NCBI RefSeq assembly: GCF_024295625.1
Contig: NZ_JANCOJ010000001.1
Location: forward strand, 62,001-126,000
DNA length: 64,000 bases
Origin: Streptococcus sp. CF8_St5-11
GTDB lineage: Bacteria > Bacillota > Bacilli > Lactobacillales > Streptococcaceae
Reading direction: 5' to 3'
Numbering within the stretch: the first letter of the stretch is position 1; each line of letters opens with the position of its first letter. The notes under the pieces are model-generated. The model was not told the DNA's origin. It saw only the letters and a list, made by a program, of their open reading frames with translations, and searched no databases. Made by a program: the position numbers and the translations under genes. This document shows, in pieces, positions 9,844 to 18,624 of this stretch.

Positions 9844-10590
9844 TTATATGATTTTCGTATACAAGCCGTATTTGTCTTTGATCTTCTTTGGAATACTACC
9901 ATCAGTAATAATGGCATTCAGGTCTTCCACTCGATAGAAACTATAGAAAGAATAGCTATCAAACTTACTGTTATCGGCAACCACATATTTCTCAATTGCA
10001 TTGTTTAGAATAATAGCATTACCATTTCCTTCTTCTTCATTGGCTGTGGAAACATGATGCCCATCGATGCCATTGACCCCGATGAAAGCTTTAGAAACCT
10101 TTATTTCTTTCAAGAGTTTATTGGCAAATTGCCCGACAAAAGTTTGTGTCTTCACCCGGTAGCGACCACCAACTAAGATCAGGTCATAATTTGGAAAATC
10201 CTTTAGCTTTTCAAAAATGGGGAGGGAATTGGTGACAATACTGATTTCCTTTCCTTCTAAATAGTCGCCGATAAAATCTGTTGTCGTACCAGACCCAATA
10301 AAGACGGTATCCCCATTTTCGATCAACTCTGCACATTTTTTTGCAATGGTTCGTTTCTCATCAATATTGATGAGATTTTTCTCACTGTGAGAAGCCTCTA
10401 ACAAGCTATCTTTTACCTTTTTGTGGGCTCCACCATGTACACGAACTAAAAGACCTTGTTTTTCAAGATCGATCAGATCGCGACGAATGGTCATGTCTGT
10501 CACCCCAAAGAGTTCCTTGAGTTCTTTGACTGATACCACACTTTTTCGATCTAGTTCCTGAAGAATTTCAACATGTCTGCTATCTTTCAT
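9844..10590 (-). CDS. lacR: Lactose/galactose operon repressor, DeoR family
   Basis: A DeoR-family repressor of 248 residues. The N-terminal winged helix has VSVKELKELFGVTDMTIRR (about 19-37) and the VHGGAH hinge. The C-terminal sugar-phosphate sensor has IGSGTTTDFIGDYL. In the lac family the inducer is tagatose-6-phosphate; here that rests on position next to the lac genes. It is transcribed in the same direction as the PTS and lac genes but separated by repeat A2, so it is probably a separate unit. Confidence 0.88.
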   Translation of the reverse strand: MKDSRHVEILQELDRKSVVSVKELKELFGVTDMTIRRDLIDLEKQGLLVRVHGGAHKKVKDSLLEASHSEKNLINIDEKRTIAKKCAELIENGDTVFIGSGTTTDFIGDYLEGKEISIVTNSLPIFEKLKDFPNYDLILVGGRYRVKTQTFVGQFANKLLKEIKVSKAFIGVNGIDGHHVSTANEEEGNGNAIILNNAIEKYVVADNSKFDSYSFYSFYRVEDLNAIITDGSIPKKIKDKYGLYTKII

Positions 10591-10781
10591 GGTACTACTT
10601 CCATTCCTACTATATTTGTCTCTATTATACTACTTTTTTCAAAAAACACAAATTCAAACATTATATTAACAATGGTAAACATGATATTTTTAAATAAATA
10701 AAAGAAAAAAGCCTTCTGATAAATCAGAAAGCTTTAATTTTGCTATTTCTAGCTTCCTCACCTTTGGATCAGGCTCGGGAC

Positions 10782-10803
10782 AAAAAGGTTTAAAAACCTT
10801 TTT
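10782..10803 (-). terminator. Terminator of rplU-prp-rpmA
   Basis: Stem AAAAAGGTTT/AAACCTTTTT on the minus strand, beginning at the rpmA stop codon and ending in a T-run. A second weak hairpin lies beyond it around 10709-10740. Confidence 0.65.
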
Positions 10804-11095
10804 ATTTTGCGATTGGGTAAACAGAAACTTGTTTTTTATCGCGACCTTTACGTTCGAAGCGTACTACGCCTTCAACTTTTGCGAACAAAGTATCGTCTCC
10901 ACCACGTCCAACGTTCACACCTGGGTAGATGTGTGTACCGCGTTGACGGTAAAGGATAGATCCACCTGTTACAGTTTGTCCATCAGCTGCTTTAGCTCCA
11001 AGACGTTTTGCTTGTGAATCACGTCCGTTTGATGTAGAACCTCCACCTTTTTTGTGGGCGAAAAGTTGCAAGTTAGCAAGATTCAATTTCAACAT
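10802..11095 (-). CDS. rpmA: Large subunit ribosomal protein bL27 with cleavable N-terminus
   Basis: The 97-residue ribosomal protein begins [19 protein letters not shown]. Residues 1-12 form the N-terminal extension of Firmicutes L27, cut after LQLF to expose AHKK, which reaches the peptidyl transferase centre. The protease Prp that makes this cut in related bacteria is encoded by the adjacent upstream gene. It closes the rplU-prp-rpmA operon. Confidence 0.97.
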   Translation of the reverse strand: MLKLNLANLQLFAHKKGGGSTSNGRDSQAKRLGAKAADGQTVTGGSILYRQRGTHIYPGVNVGRGGDDTLFAKVEGVVRFERKGRDKKQVSVYPIAK

Positions 11096-11112
11096 AATTG
11101 TTTTCCTCCATG

Positions 11113-11457
11113 TTAGTTTTCTGTGATAACTCTTGTTTGGACGAACTCTGAAGAGTTCTCCGATAAGTTTGCCATCCCTAAGAAAAATGATTCAAAGAAT
11201 AGTTGGGTCATTTCTCTTTGATGTGGTGGAATATCTGTCGGGATAGTGACCCGAAGGAAGCCACCTTCTTCTTCGTTTAATTCTAGATCCGGTTCGTAGC
11301 CTGCAAATTTCTCAACAGAGTTGATAAAGTTAATGGCTAGAGTCGAAACCGATGCACACACGACATCAAAGCCGTATTCACCGCTTCCAGCGTGCCCAGT
11401 GATTTCTGCACTCCTCAGCTCGCCATCTTCGGCTCGTTCAAAGACTGCTTGTATCAT
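11113..11457 (-). CDS. prp: Ribosomal-processing cysteine protease Prp
   Basis: Cleaves the N-terminal extension of ribosomal protein L27. The 114 residues carry [16 protein letters not shown], placing the catalytic pair at His22 and Cys34 as in the Prp (YsxB) family. It lies between rplU and rpmA with gaps of about 15 bases, the standard arrangement in Firmicutes. Confidence 0.95.
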   Translation of the reverse strand: MIQAVFERAEDGELRSAEITGHAGSGEYGFDVVCASVSTLAINFINSVEKFAGYEPDLELNEEEGGFLRVTIPTDIPPHQREMTQLFFESFFLGMANLSENSSEFVQTRVITEN

Positions 11458-11472
11458 GTGTTCTCCTAAAAA

Positions 11473-11787
11473 TTAAGCGTTGATTGCGTTGATGACAACT
11501 TTAGTGTAAGGTTGACGGTGACCTTGTTTACGGTGGCTACCTTTTTTAGGTTTGTACTTGTAAGTAACAACTTTCTTTTGTTTTCCTTGTTTTTCAACAG
11601 TTCCAACAACAGTAGCTCCTGAAACAAGTGGAGTTCCGACAACAGTGTTTTCACCACCAACAAGAACAACTTCGTTAAATGTAACTTCTTGACCAGCTTC
11701 AACGTTCAATTTTTCAACGTAGACTGCTTGACCAACTTCAACTTTAACTTGTTTTCCGCCAGTTTTAATGATTGCGTATGTGCTCAT
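11473..11787 (-). CDS. rplU: Large subunit ribosomal protein bL21
   Basis: Ribosomal protein of 104 residues starting [17 protein letters not shown] and ending in a basic tail with [17 protein letters not shown] longer open frame to 11871 runs into the structured leader; the ATG at 11787 follows TAGGAGGTG and is the family start. It is the first gene of rplU-prp-rpmA. Confidence 0.97.
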   Translation of the reverse strand: MSTYAIIKTGGKQVKVEVGQAVYVEKLNVEAGQEVTFNEVVLVGGENTVVGTPLVSGATVVGTVEKQGKQKKVVTYKYKPKKGSHRKQGHRQPYTKVVINAINA

Positions 11788-11794
11788 TATGCAC

Positions 11795-11957
11795 CTCCTA
11801 TGTATTTTTGGGTTTCCCCGTATTTTTGTGAAGACTCGCCTAGCATCGTGGGACGAACCACTTACTCTCATGGAAATGAGCGACGATGTTCGAGCGGTTG
11901 CACAGGCATGTGCATAGTCAACTCTCTAAGTATATCACTTCTATCAGACAAAGACAA
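11795..11957 (-). promoter_or_regulatory. rplU promoter and structured leader (probable L21 leader)
   Basis: Promoter: -35 TTGTCT (11952-11957), 17-base spacer, -10 TATACT (11929-11934), minus strand. About 130 transcribed bases precede rplU and contain short complementary blocks such as TGCACATGCCTGTGCA, CGAACATCGTCG and GGTTCGTCCCACGATG. Position and content fit the autoregulatory L21 leader of Firmicutes. No covariance search was possible. Confidence 0.65.
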
Positions 11958-12046
11958 GTATTTTTGCGCTTTGAAAGCGAATTTTCTTTGAAAAATCTAT
12001 TTTTTGTATCTTGTAGTTTAAGATCGCATTCAAAACCGGCTTTCAT

Positions 12047-12589
12047 CTACTTATCCTTAAATTTAAAGTCATTAAAGCTCATTTTGGCTTTAGACGAATC
12101 GTTCATCCCCTTCATTTTTTCTTCTTGTTCCTTAGTAATTTTTATCGGAATTGCTGCAGCAGTATTTGGTTTTAACACACCCGATTCGCTCACTTCATAG
12201 TCAACTGTAACATCTTTAAAAAGTGGCTCTCCATCATATTCCAAATTCAGGACAAAGGATCCATCACGATCGATAGTTGTGGTGGTACGATTCACAATAA
12301 AGAATAAGGCGAAGCGATTTTCCTCATTTCCAAAGGTATATCCTGGGAAAAAGACAAATAATTTTCCAGGTTCTCCAAGCGTTGGATGTTCCTTGATAAA
12401 TTTCTCAGACGCTTCCAAGACTTCGTTGTCCTGGTCTTTATACTGCTCGGCCCTGACAAATGTGAGGGGTTCTTTTTTTCTATTGCTTGATTGGCTAGTC
12501 TTCTCTTCTTTTTTCGGGCCAGTAAACGATACTTTGACACAGCCTGTCAACAGAAGCAAACTTGTCATTAATACGATAATTTTTTTCAT
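12047..12589 (-). CDS. Lipoprotein with DUF5067-like domain
   Basis: Exported lipoprotein of 180 residues, function unknown. The signal peptide MKKIIVLMTSLLLLTGCVKV has lipobox LLTGC. A Lys/Ser-rich linker (about 25-45) leads to a beta-rich domain with NRFALFFIVNRTTTTIDRDG and PNTAAAIPIKITKEQEEKM. The start at 12589 follows AAAGGAGACAAG; the frame continuing to 12658 lies inside thiI. It is transcribed after nifS-thiI, and its link to them is only positional. The DUF5067 label is from sequence feel. Confidence 0.75.
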   Translation of the reverse strand: MKKIIVLMTSLLLLTGCVKVSFTGPKKEEKTSQSSNRKKEPLTFVRAEQYKDQDNEVLEASEKFIKEHPTLGEPGKLFVFFPGYTFGNEENRFALFFIVNRTTTTIDRDGSFVLNLEYDGEPLFKDVTVDYEVSESGVLKPNTAAAIPIKITKEQEEKMKGMNDSSKAKMSFNDFKFKDK

Positions 12590-12641
12590 CTTGTCTCCTT
12601 TAAGTTGGTTAGAAAAAGAGGCTGGATACGCCCAGTCTCTC

Positions 12642-13862
12642 CTATAGCAAATCCTCAATCAGGTCATCAACCTCGTCTTTTTCTACTTTTGGTGTGATCT
12701 CTGTTACGATGATGCCTGCTACAGCTCGCTCAACTAAGGCTTCCACATCCATACGTTGCTCATACTGCTCTGCATTTTTGAGTTTCGGATTAGTCTTTGG
12801 ACGATCTGGTGCAAAGATGGTACAACAGTCTTCAAACGGTTGGATAGAGATTTCAAAGGTATCAATCTCTTGGGCAATATCGATGATTTCCAACTTGTCC
12901 ATGGTCACCACCGGACGGATAACTGGTGTATTGGTTACTGCATTGATGGCTTGCATACTCTCTAAGGTTTGGCTAGCCACTTGTCCTAAGCTTTCACCGT
13001 TGATAATCACCAAACCACCGCGAACCTCGCGAATACGATCTGTGATGCGCATCATAAAGCGGCGGGTCAAGGTCATGAGATAAGCTTCCGGTGCTTTTGC
13101 CTTGATTTCCTCTTGGATCTCTGTGAAGGGCACTTCGATAAATTGGATATTGCCCCCAAACTTGGTCAACTTCCGTGTTAAGTCATGAGCTTTTTTCAAG
13201 GCACCTGGACTGGTATAAGGGGGGCTCGCAAAGTGGACCGCTTCGATATCTACTCCACGCTTCAAGGCTAAGTAGCCAGCTACTGGAGAGTCGATCCCAC
13301 CAGAAAGCATGAGCATCCCTTTTCCAGAAGTCCCAACTGGAAGACCTCCTGCCCCCTTGATGGTTTCATAAGAGATGTAGGCTGCTTCTTCTCGAATTTC
13401 AACTTGCAAGTTGATATCTGGCTTTTTCATCTGAGCCTGAATCGTTGGGATGGCTTCAAAGACAGCACCACCTAGGGTTTGATTGAGTTCGCGACTATCG
13501 AGTTCAAAAGTGTGATCGCTGCGCTTACTTGAGATTTTAAAGGTCAAGCCGTCCTTGTATATCTCCTTCATAATCTCTTGCACCGCAGCTTTCAAGGCTG
13601 GTACTGATTTTTCAATCTTGTAAACAGGTGAAAAATTTTGGATTCCAAAAACCTGCTTGAGGGATTCTGCTACTGGCTCATAATCTGTCCCATGCAGATA
13701 GGCATGCGCCCGATCGCGGTCAGCTGTCACTTTGACAGCTGGATAGATAGATAAAACATCTTGGATATTATTGCGAAGTTTATTGATAAAACGCATACGG
13801 TTCTTTCCTTTAGTAGAAAGCTCTCCATAGCGAATCATAATTTCTGAATAGGTTAAGGTCAT
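12642..13862 (-). CDS. thiI: tRNA 4-thiouridine synthase ThiI
   Basis: Makes 4-thiouridine at tRNA position 8 using sulfur from a partner cysteine desulfurase. The 406 residues comprise an N-terminal ferredoxin-like and THUMP region (about 1-165) and a PP-loop ATPase with [14 protein letters not shown] near 185-198. The rhodanese domain of the E. coli protein is absent, as usual in Firmicutes, where a dedicated NifS-like partner serves. That partner is the adjacent upstream gene, 18 bases away. Confidence 0.95.
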   Translation of the reverse strand: MTLTYSEIMIRYGELSTKGKNRMRFINKLRNNIQDVLSIYPAVKVTADRDRAHAYLHGTDYEPVAESLKQVFGIQNFSPVYKIEKSVPALKAAVQEIMKEIYKDGLTFKISSKRSDHTFELDSRELNQTLGGAVFEAIPTIQAQMKKPDINLQVEIREEAAYISYETIKGAGGLPVGTSGKGMLMLSGGIDSPVAGYLALKRGVDIEAVHFASPPYTSPGALKKAHDLTRKLTKFGGNIQFIEVPFTEIQEEIKAKAPEAYLMTLTRRFMMRITDRIREVRGGLVIINGESLGQVASQTLESMQAINAVTNTPVIRPVVTMDKLEIIDIAQEIDTFEISIQPFEDCCTIFAPDRPKTNPKLKNAEQYEQRMDVEALVERAVAGIIVTEITPKVEKDEVDDLIEDLL

Positions 13863-13880
13863 GTTGATTTCCTTCTAAAA

Positions 13881-15023
13881 TTAACGTACTTTTCGTGTTT
13901 GCTCGTAAATCAGTTTGAACTTGGTTAAGAATTGCTCGACTTGGCTCATGTCATTTTCAATATCGAGACTGAGGCGAACAGCTGTCTGTGCGATACTCTT
14001 ATCCACTCCCATAGCAATCAAGGTTCCAGCTGGCTTACCAGCTTTGGACGAGCAAGCACTGGTTGTCGAGATGTAAATATCAAACTCTTCAAAGGCATGG
14101 ACCACTACTTCTCCACGAACTCCCTTGATCCCGAAAGTCAAGATGTGAGGCGCAAAGTGATCCTCACCAGAAAAGATGGTGACATCTGGATAGTTGGCCA
14201 ATTCTTTGCGGATCACTTCTTTCATCTGCTGGGTCTTGCTGGCAAAAGCTTCTTGGTTTTCCATAGCTAAGCGTAGGGCTTTTGCGGTTGCTGCGATACC
14301 TGCCACATTCTCAGTTGTCGAGCGCATTTCTTTTTCTTGACCTCCACCCGTTAAGAGGGGTGTGATCTTTTTGCCTTCTTTGATGTAGACAAAGCCAACT
14401 CCACGAAGACCATGGAATTTATGACTAGAGAAGGTCGCAAAGTCCACGCGCTCTGGTAGATAAACTTCTGTTGCTACCTTGGCTAAAGCTTGAACCGCAT
14501 CGACATGGAAACTAACCGTTGGCCGATCTTCTAGGAGAGTCGCGATGTCATGGATGGGCTGGATAGCGCCAATCTCATTGTTGACGGCCATGACAGAGAC
14601 CAAGGTCGTATCCGGACGGAGAAGACTAGCCAAGGCATCCACCTTGACAAAGCCACGCGCATCCACTGGAGCATAGTCCACTTCGAATCCCTGCGTCTTT
14701 AACCAAGCAGCCGATTCCTTGATAGCGGGATGCTCGATGTCAGAGACAATGATATGCTTGCCATAAGGAGCTTTCTCAAAGGCGACACCCTTTAGGATCC
14801 AGTTGTCCCCTTCTGTTCCACCAGACGTGAAGTAAATTTCCTCAGCTTTCTTGCCAATTAGCTCCGCAATTTGTTTCCGAGAAGCTTCCAAAATACGAGT
14901 AGCTTGACTACCTAGATTGTGCAAACTAGAAGGGTTGCCCCAGATCCGAGTCGCTACTTCTGTATAAGTCGCAAGGGCTTCTGGATAGGGTTTAGTCGTT
15001 GCTGAATTGTCAAAATAGATCAT
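13881..15023 (-). CDS. Cysteine desulfurase (NifS/IscS-like), ThiI partner
   Basis: PLP-dependent release of sulfur from cysteine. The 380 residues carry the PLP lysine in SSHKFHGLRGVGF (about Lys202), the HVDAVQA motif, and the reactive cysteine in STTSACSSKAGKP (about Cys324), with the loop insertion typical of group I desulfurases. Pairing with thiI downstream argues for a role in tRNA thiolation rather than general Fe-S assembly (SUF). Confidence 0.93.
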   Translation of the reverse strand: MIYFDNSATTKPYPEALATYTEVATRIWGNPSSLHNLGSQATRILEASRKQIAELIGKKAEEIYFTSGGTEGDNWILKGVAFEKAPYGKHIIVSDIEHPAIKESAAWLKTQGFEVDYAPVDARGFVKVDALASLLRPDTTLVSVMAVNNEIGAIQPIHDIATLLEDRPTVSFHVDAVQALAKVATEVYLPERVDFATFSSHKFHGLRGVGFVYIKEGKKITPLLTGGGQEKEMRSTTENVAGIAATAKALRLAMENQEAFASKTQQMKEVIRKELANYPDVTIFSGEDHFAPHILTFGIKGVRGEVVVHAFEEFDIYISTTSACSSKAGKPAGTLIAMGVDKSIAQTAVRLSLDIENDMSQVEQFLTKFKLIYEQTRKVR

Positions 15024-15215
15024 GTCCTACGCATCCATCACTTTCTTTTTACGTAACTTCTATTTTATCATTTCTAACCGCTTGGGACAAGGATTTGATA
15101 AAGAGAGATGCGGCAAAATCACTCTATAAAATTCAGTTCTTTTTAGACATTTTTCAGAAAATGACTTATAATAGGAAAGTGTTAAAAAACAATTTTTGAT
15201 AGAAAGAGAATGAAC

Positions 15216-15650
15216 ATGTCACAATATTCAAGAAGTAACAAAAACCAAAAACCTGAGGAAAAAGTAGACTCAAGACCATCTCGCGGTGAGAAAGTCAAAC
15301 AAGGTTTGTCCGTATTTCAAACCGTTGTAGCTACGATTGCCAGTCTCTTAGGGATTATCGTCACTTCCTTTACCATTATGAGCCTGCTCAATAAAGACAA
15401 TCAAAAGACAGAAGATAAACCATCTAGTAGCACCAGTGTCGTCGTAGTTCATGATAAGGGATCTGACTCCAGCGCTACCAATACAGATGCTAACACCAAT
15501 ACACAAACCAATTCAAGCAATACAGAAACAAGTTCACAAAAAGAAACCGATAGCTCATCTGCTACTGAATCTAGCTCGTCTGCCGCACAAGACCAAGGTT
15601 CCACAGCAACAGACAGTGGCGCAGATACAGCATCATCTAGAACCAACTAA
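15216..15650 (+). CDS. Small membrane-anchored Ser/Thr-rich protein (DUF6556-like)
   Basis: Unknown function. About 144 residues: a basic hydrophilic N-terminus (SQYSRSNKNQKPEEK), one membrane segment near residues 36-60 (VVATIASLLGIIVTSF), then a long low-complexity tail of Ser, Thr, Asp and Asn, probably outside the cell. It follows AAGAGA; an ATG two codons earlier is also possible. It is transcribed divergently from nifS-thiI and ends at a strong terminator. The DUF name is a recollection. Confidence 0.7.
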   Translation: MSQYSRSNKNQKPEEKVDSRPSRGEKVKQGLSVFQTVVATIASLLGIIVTSFTIMSLLNKDNQKTEDKPSSSTSVVVVHDKGSDSSATNTDANTNTQTNSSNTETSSQKETDSSSATESSSSAAQDQGSTATDSGADTASSRTN

Positions 15651-15654
15651 AAAA

Positions 15655-15688
15655 TCAGTAAGGACAACCTTACTGATTTTTTTTTGGC
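15655..15688 (+). terminator. Terminator
   Basis: Stem AATCAGTAAGG/CCTTACTGATT, loop ACAA, followed by eight T. It ends the 15216-15650 gene. Confidence 0.9.
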
Positions 15689-15784
15689 TTTCGATGCCAG
15701 CTTTTTCTGATTTATATAGAAAGCATCTATCTCATTGTCGTACTCCCACTTGAGCTTTGAACGCTCTTCCTAGATTTGATCCAA

Positions 15785-16228
15785 TTACTCAAGTAATCTC
15801 CCCCCTATATCAATGTCGGATCCTATATACATCTCATCTAGATTCAATGTATTGTCCTCATTAATTGGGATATCTACTCCCCAACCCGATTCTTCAATAT
15901 GATTTATACGTCCATAAACATTCATATAATATTCGGGAGTTGTAAGCCCACCATCACTCCATTGTGTCTGATCCCAATCAATCTGAACGGATTCAACTTT
16001 TGAATTTTGTGCTTTGACTAAATCAATAACCTTCTGTTCGTGTTCTTTTAGGTAGTCCAGTTGTTCTTTTTTTATGTCTCCTTCTGGTTTTTGTACGACT
16101 TTCTTTGAAGATGGGGTCGTTATCTTCTGTTCAGGTCTTTTGGTCAGGGTCATGATTTTTCCTCCAAGAAAAACCAGTCCTAGGATCGGTAACAAAATGA
16201 TCAAAAATAGTTCCATTTGTCTCTTCAT
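15785..16228 (-). CDS. DUF1310 family protein, membrane-anchored (copy 1 of 5)
   Basis: Function unknown. The 147 residues begin with a membrane anchor (MELFLIILLPILGLVFLGGK) without a lipobox cysteine. A Lys-rich linker follows, then the family core with KEHEQKVIDLVKAQNSKVES and VQIDWDQTQW. It is most like copy 5 (17734-18177) throughout, less like the three middle copies. The start follows AAGGAGG. It is the last gene of a five-gene same-strand array. Confidence 0.85.
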   Translation of the reverse strand: MKRQMELFLIILLPILGLVFLGGKIMTLTKRPEQKITTPSSKKVVQKPEGDIKKEQLDYLKEHEQKVIDLVKAQNSKVESVQIDWDQTQWSDGGLTTPEYYMNVYGRINHIEESGWGVDIPINEDNTLNLDEMYIGSDIDIGGRLLE

Positions 16229-16262
16229 AAATCCTCCTTACAGACTTTGAATCTTCCAGTTC

Positions 16263-16688
16263 TTACTCAATATAATCACCCTTAATACTAATATTATGGC
16301 CCATACTAAATGTCATCTTTTGATCAGAATCAAATACGACATCCACCCTCCATCCTGAATCTTCAAGTTGATTGACGGTACCAAAAATTTCTATGACCTC
16401 ATCTCCACCTTGTAGGGTCCCATTTCCACCATCAATCCATTGCGTTTCGTCCCAATAAATCTGAACAGAATCAACCTTTGAACTCTTCGATTTCACAAAA
16501 TTGACGATTTCTTGCTCGTGCTCTTTGAGATAAACAAGTTGTTTTTGTTTGATCACTTCTATATCTTCTTTTGTGGAGGAAGAGGTTGCAGTTTGTACTT
16601 GTTTTGTATGAGCTTTTTGTTTTACACTACAACCTCCAATGCTTGTGAAAATAAACATTAAAGCTAATAACTTAAGTGTACATTTCAT
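16263..16688 (-). CDS. DUF1310 family lipoprotein (copy 2 of 5)
   Basis: Function unknown. The 141 residues start with a lipoprotein signal (MKCTLKLLALMFIFTSIGGC, lipobox SIGGC) and a short linker. The core has YLKEHEQEIVNFVKSKSSKV, VQIYWDETQW and GNGTLQGGDEV. It differs from copies 1 and 5 in having a lipid anchor and the Gly-rich GNGTxQGG segment also seen in copies 3 and 4. Confidence 0.86.
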   Translation of the reverse strand: MKCTLKLLALMFIFTSIGGCSVKQKAHTKQVQTATSSSTKEDIEVIKQKQLVYLKEHEQEIVNFVKSKSSKVDSVQIYWDETQWIDGGNGTLQGGDEVIEIFGTVNQLEDSGWRVDVVFDSDQKMTFSMGHNISIKGDYIE

Positions 16689-16731
16689 TTTAATTTTCTT
16701 GTTTCCTCATAACACTTTTACTTCTATTTAC

Positions 16732-17193
16732 TTAAGAAAAAATTTTCCAGCCACCATTTTCCTCGATATAGATATCATTAAGCATGCCCATTTTTTTGAT
16801 AGTTGGTATGCTATTTTGATCTTCTAGGTAAAAATCAACGGAGAATTTTGTGTTTTTTAATTGATTAATCTGACCAGAAATAGATAAATTGTATCCACCA
16901 CCCTGAGGCGTTCCGTTTCCAGACTCTTCAATTTGCATACTGTTCCAATCAATCTGAACGGATTCGACTTTTGGATTTTGAGCTTTCACAAAATCAACAA
17001 TTTCTTTTTCATGTTCTTTCAAATAGGCTAGCTGCTTTTGTTTAATGGCTTCTTTATCTTCTTTTGTGGTTGAAGAGGTGACAGTCTGCGCTTGTCTGCT
17101 CTTTTCACGTTCTTTCTTCACACATCCTACTAGACATCCAAGTGTTGAAATGAAAGCAAGTGCGATTATCAAATTGTTTATTTGTTTTCTCAT
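16732..17193 (-). CDS. DUF1310 family lipoprotein (copy 3 of 5)
   Basis: Function unknown. The 153 residues start MRKQINNLIIALAFISTLG with lipobox LVGC. The core has YLKEHEKEIVDFVKAQNPKV, VQIDWNSMQI and GNGTPQGGGYNLSISGQIN. The frame extends 5' to 17256, overlapping the neighbouring gene, but the signal peptide sets the start at 17193. Confidence 0.84.
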   Translation of the reverse strand: MRKQINNLIIALAFISTLGCLVGCVKKEREKSRQAQTVTSSTTKEDKEAIKQKQLAYLKEHEKEIVDFVKAQNPKVESVQIDWNSMQIEESGNGTPQGGGYNLSISGQINQLKNTKFSVDFYLEDQNSIPTIKKMGMLNDIYIEENGGWKIFS

Positions 17194-17252
17194 AATTTTA
17201 TTTCGTTTAAAAGTGATTCCTCTATTGCATCTCTCATTGTCTAACGGACGGA

Positions 17253-17684
17253 TCATTTCTTTTCTACCCGATACAAATTGTCTGAACCAATTGAATCTAT
17301 TTTAGGCATTTTATTTTCGTCTAACGTAAAATTCAGGCTAAAATTTGTTAGATCACTTCCATTGGCATAACCATAAACTAATAGTATTTCGTCACCTCCC
17401 TGAGGCGTTCCATTACCTCCTACAACTGTTTTAATACTGTCCCAGTCATAAGACACCTGCGTAATGTTAGCATTATGAGCTTTAACATAGGCTGTCATCT
17501 CTTGCTCGTGTTCTTTCAGATATGTGAGCTGTTTTTGTTTAATGGTTTTTTTGTCTTCCTTGGTTGTCGAAGGGGTTGCAATGGGTGCTTGTTTTGTTTG
17601 CTCTTTTGATTTTATGGTACATCCTCCTATACTTGCAAGGAGAGCTAATGTAGTGATTAATTTAAATATCGTTCGTTTTTCCAT
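17253..17684 (-). CDS. DUF1310 family lipoprotein (copy 4 of 5)
   Basis: Function unknown. The 143 residues start MEKRTIFKLITTLALLASIGG with lipobox SIGGC. The core has YLKEHEQEMTAYVKAHNANI, VSYDWDSIKT and GNGTPQGGDEILLVYGYAN. The open frame continues upstream through the end of copy 5 in another frame, but only the start at 17684 gives a signal peptide. Confidence 0.84.
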   Translation of the reverse strand: MEKRTIFKLITTLALLASIGGCTIKSKEQTKQAPIATPSTTKEDKKTIKQKQLTYLKEHEQEMTAYVKAHNANITQVSYDWDSIKTVVGGNGTPQGGDEILLVYGYANGSDLTNFSLNFTLDENKMPKIDSIGSDNLYRVEKK

Positions 17685-17733
17685 GGGGTAACTTTCTCTA
17701 ACACAGTTCATTTTCAAAACGTATTGTACTTGA

Positions 17734-18177
17734 TTAGGAAATTGGCTTTCCGCCAATCGTAGGTTCATGGAGCATAAACATTTCTCGCATGTTAATTGAC
17801 TGATCATCATTAATTGGAATATCCACTCCCCATCCTGAGTTCTCGATATTATTAATTCGCCCAAAAACATTCATATAATATTCGGGAGTTGTAAGTCCAC
17901 CATCACTCTTCTGAGTTTCATCCCAATTAATCTGAACTGACTCAATTTTTGGATTTTGAGACTTTACAAAATCGACGATTTCTTGCTCATGCTCTTTGAG
18001 ATATGCTTCTTGTTCTTTTTTTATTTCTTCTTCTGATTTTTGTACGACTTTCTTTGAAGAAGTGGTTGTTATCTTCTGTTCTGGTCTTTTGGTCAGATTC
18101 ATGATTTTTCCGCCAAGAAAAACCAGTCCTAGGATCGGTAACAGAATAATCAAAAATAGTTCCAGTCGTCTCTTCAT
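17734..18177 (-). CDS. DUF1310 family protein, membrane-anchored (copy 5 of 5)
   Basis: Function unknown. The 147 residues start MKRRLELFLIILLPILGLVF after GGAGAAG. Anchor, linker and core (YLKEHEQEIVDFVKSQNPKI, VQINWDETQKSDGGLTTPEY) are close to copy 1, so the outermost members of the array are the closest pair. It is the first gene of the array. Confidence 0.85.
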   Translation of the reverse strand: MKRRLELFLIILLPILGLVFLGGKIMNLTKRPEQKITTTSSKKVVQKSEEEIKKEQEAYLKEHEQEIVDFVKSQNPKIESVQINWDETQKSDGGLTTPEYYMNVFGRINNIENSGWGVDIPINDDQSINMREMFMLHEPTIGGKPIS

Positions 18178-18412
18178 CTCTTCTTCTCCAATCCTTCCTT
18201 TCATGACTGAATGGGACAGTCACTTTCCTTACTATTATAGCATCTTTCATTTGAATCTCAATCTAACTCACTAGTTAGAGACTATATGCAGCAATCATAA
18301 AAGAACTTTCGGGGTTCTTCTAGAATATAGGTAATCCTTTTTTACAAATAACAACCTAAGTGATGCTAAGAATTCAAATGTTGCATTTTTGTAGAGTATC
18401 TAAATATATAAT

Positions 18413-18575
18413 GAAACTTTCCGCTGTGAGAAAAGTGCTAGAAACACCATTGTTTCTAGCACTCGGGAGTTTTGAAACTTTAGGTTCAAAACTAAGTCAT
18501 GGAACTTCCTGGATTGCTGAAATCATCCACTGGATAATTTCACCTAACGTCCGTACTCACTTAAGGAAAGTTTCT
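18413..18575. repeat. Intergenic repeat family B, copy 1
   Basis: 163 bases matching the reverse complement of 46184-46345. The ends are a perfect inverted repeat GAAACTTTCC/GGAAAGTTTC. Inside are hairpins GTGCTAGAAACA/TGTTTCTAGCAC, AGTTTTGAA/TTCAAAACT and GAAATCATCCA/TGGATAATTTC. A 94-codon open frame across it is not a gene. It lies between the DUF1310 array and the potD terminator. Confidence 0.85.
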
Positions 18576-18596
18576 AAGAGGAGTTTATCTTCAATC

Positions 18597-18620
18597 AAAA
18601 AGGAACCCGAAGGTTCCTTT
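18597..18620 (-). terminator. potD terminator
   Basis: Stem AAAAGGAACC/GGTTCCTTTT with loop CGAA, just beyond the potD stop, ending the murB-potABCD unit. It also has a T-run on the plus strand and may work in both directions. Confidence 0.85.
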
Positions 18621-18624
18621 TGTG

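Noticed and set aside
15785..18177. DUF1310 array as a CRISPR-like or tandem DNA repeat
   Set aside because: The similarity is at gene scale (about 450-base units that each code), with no short spaced repeats.
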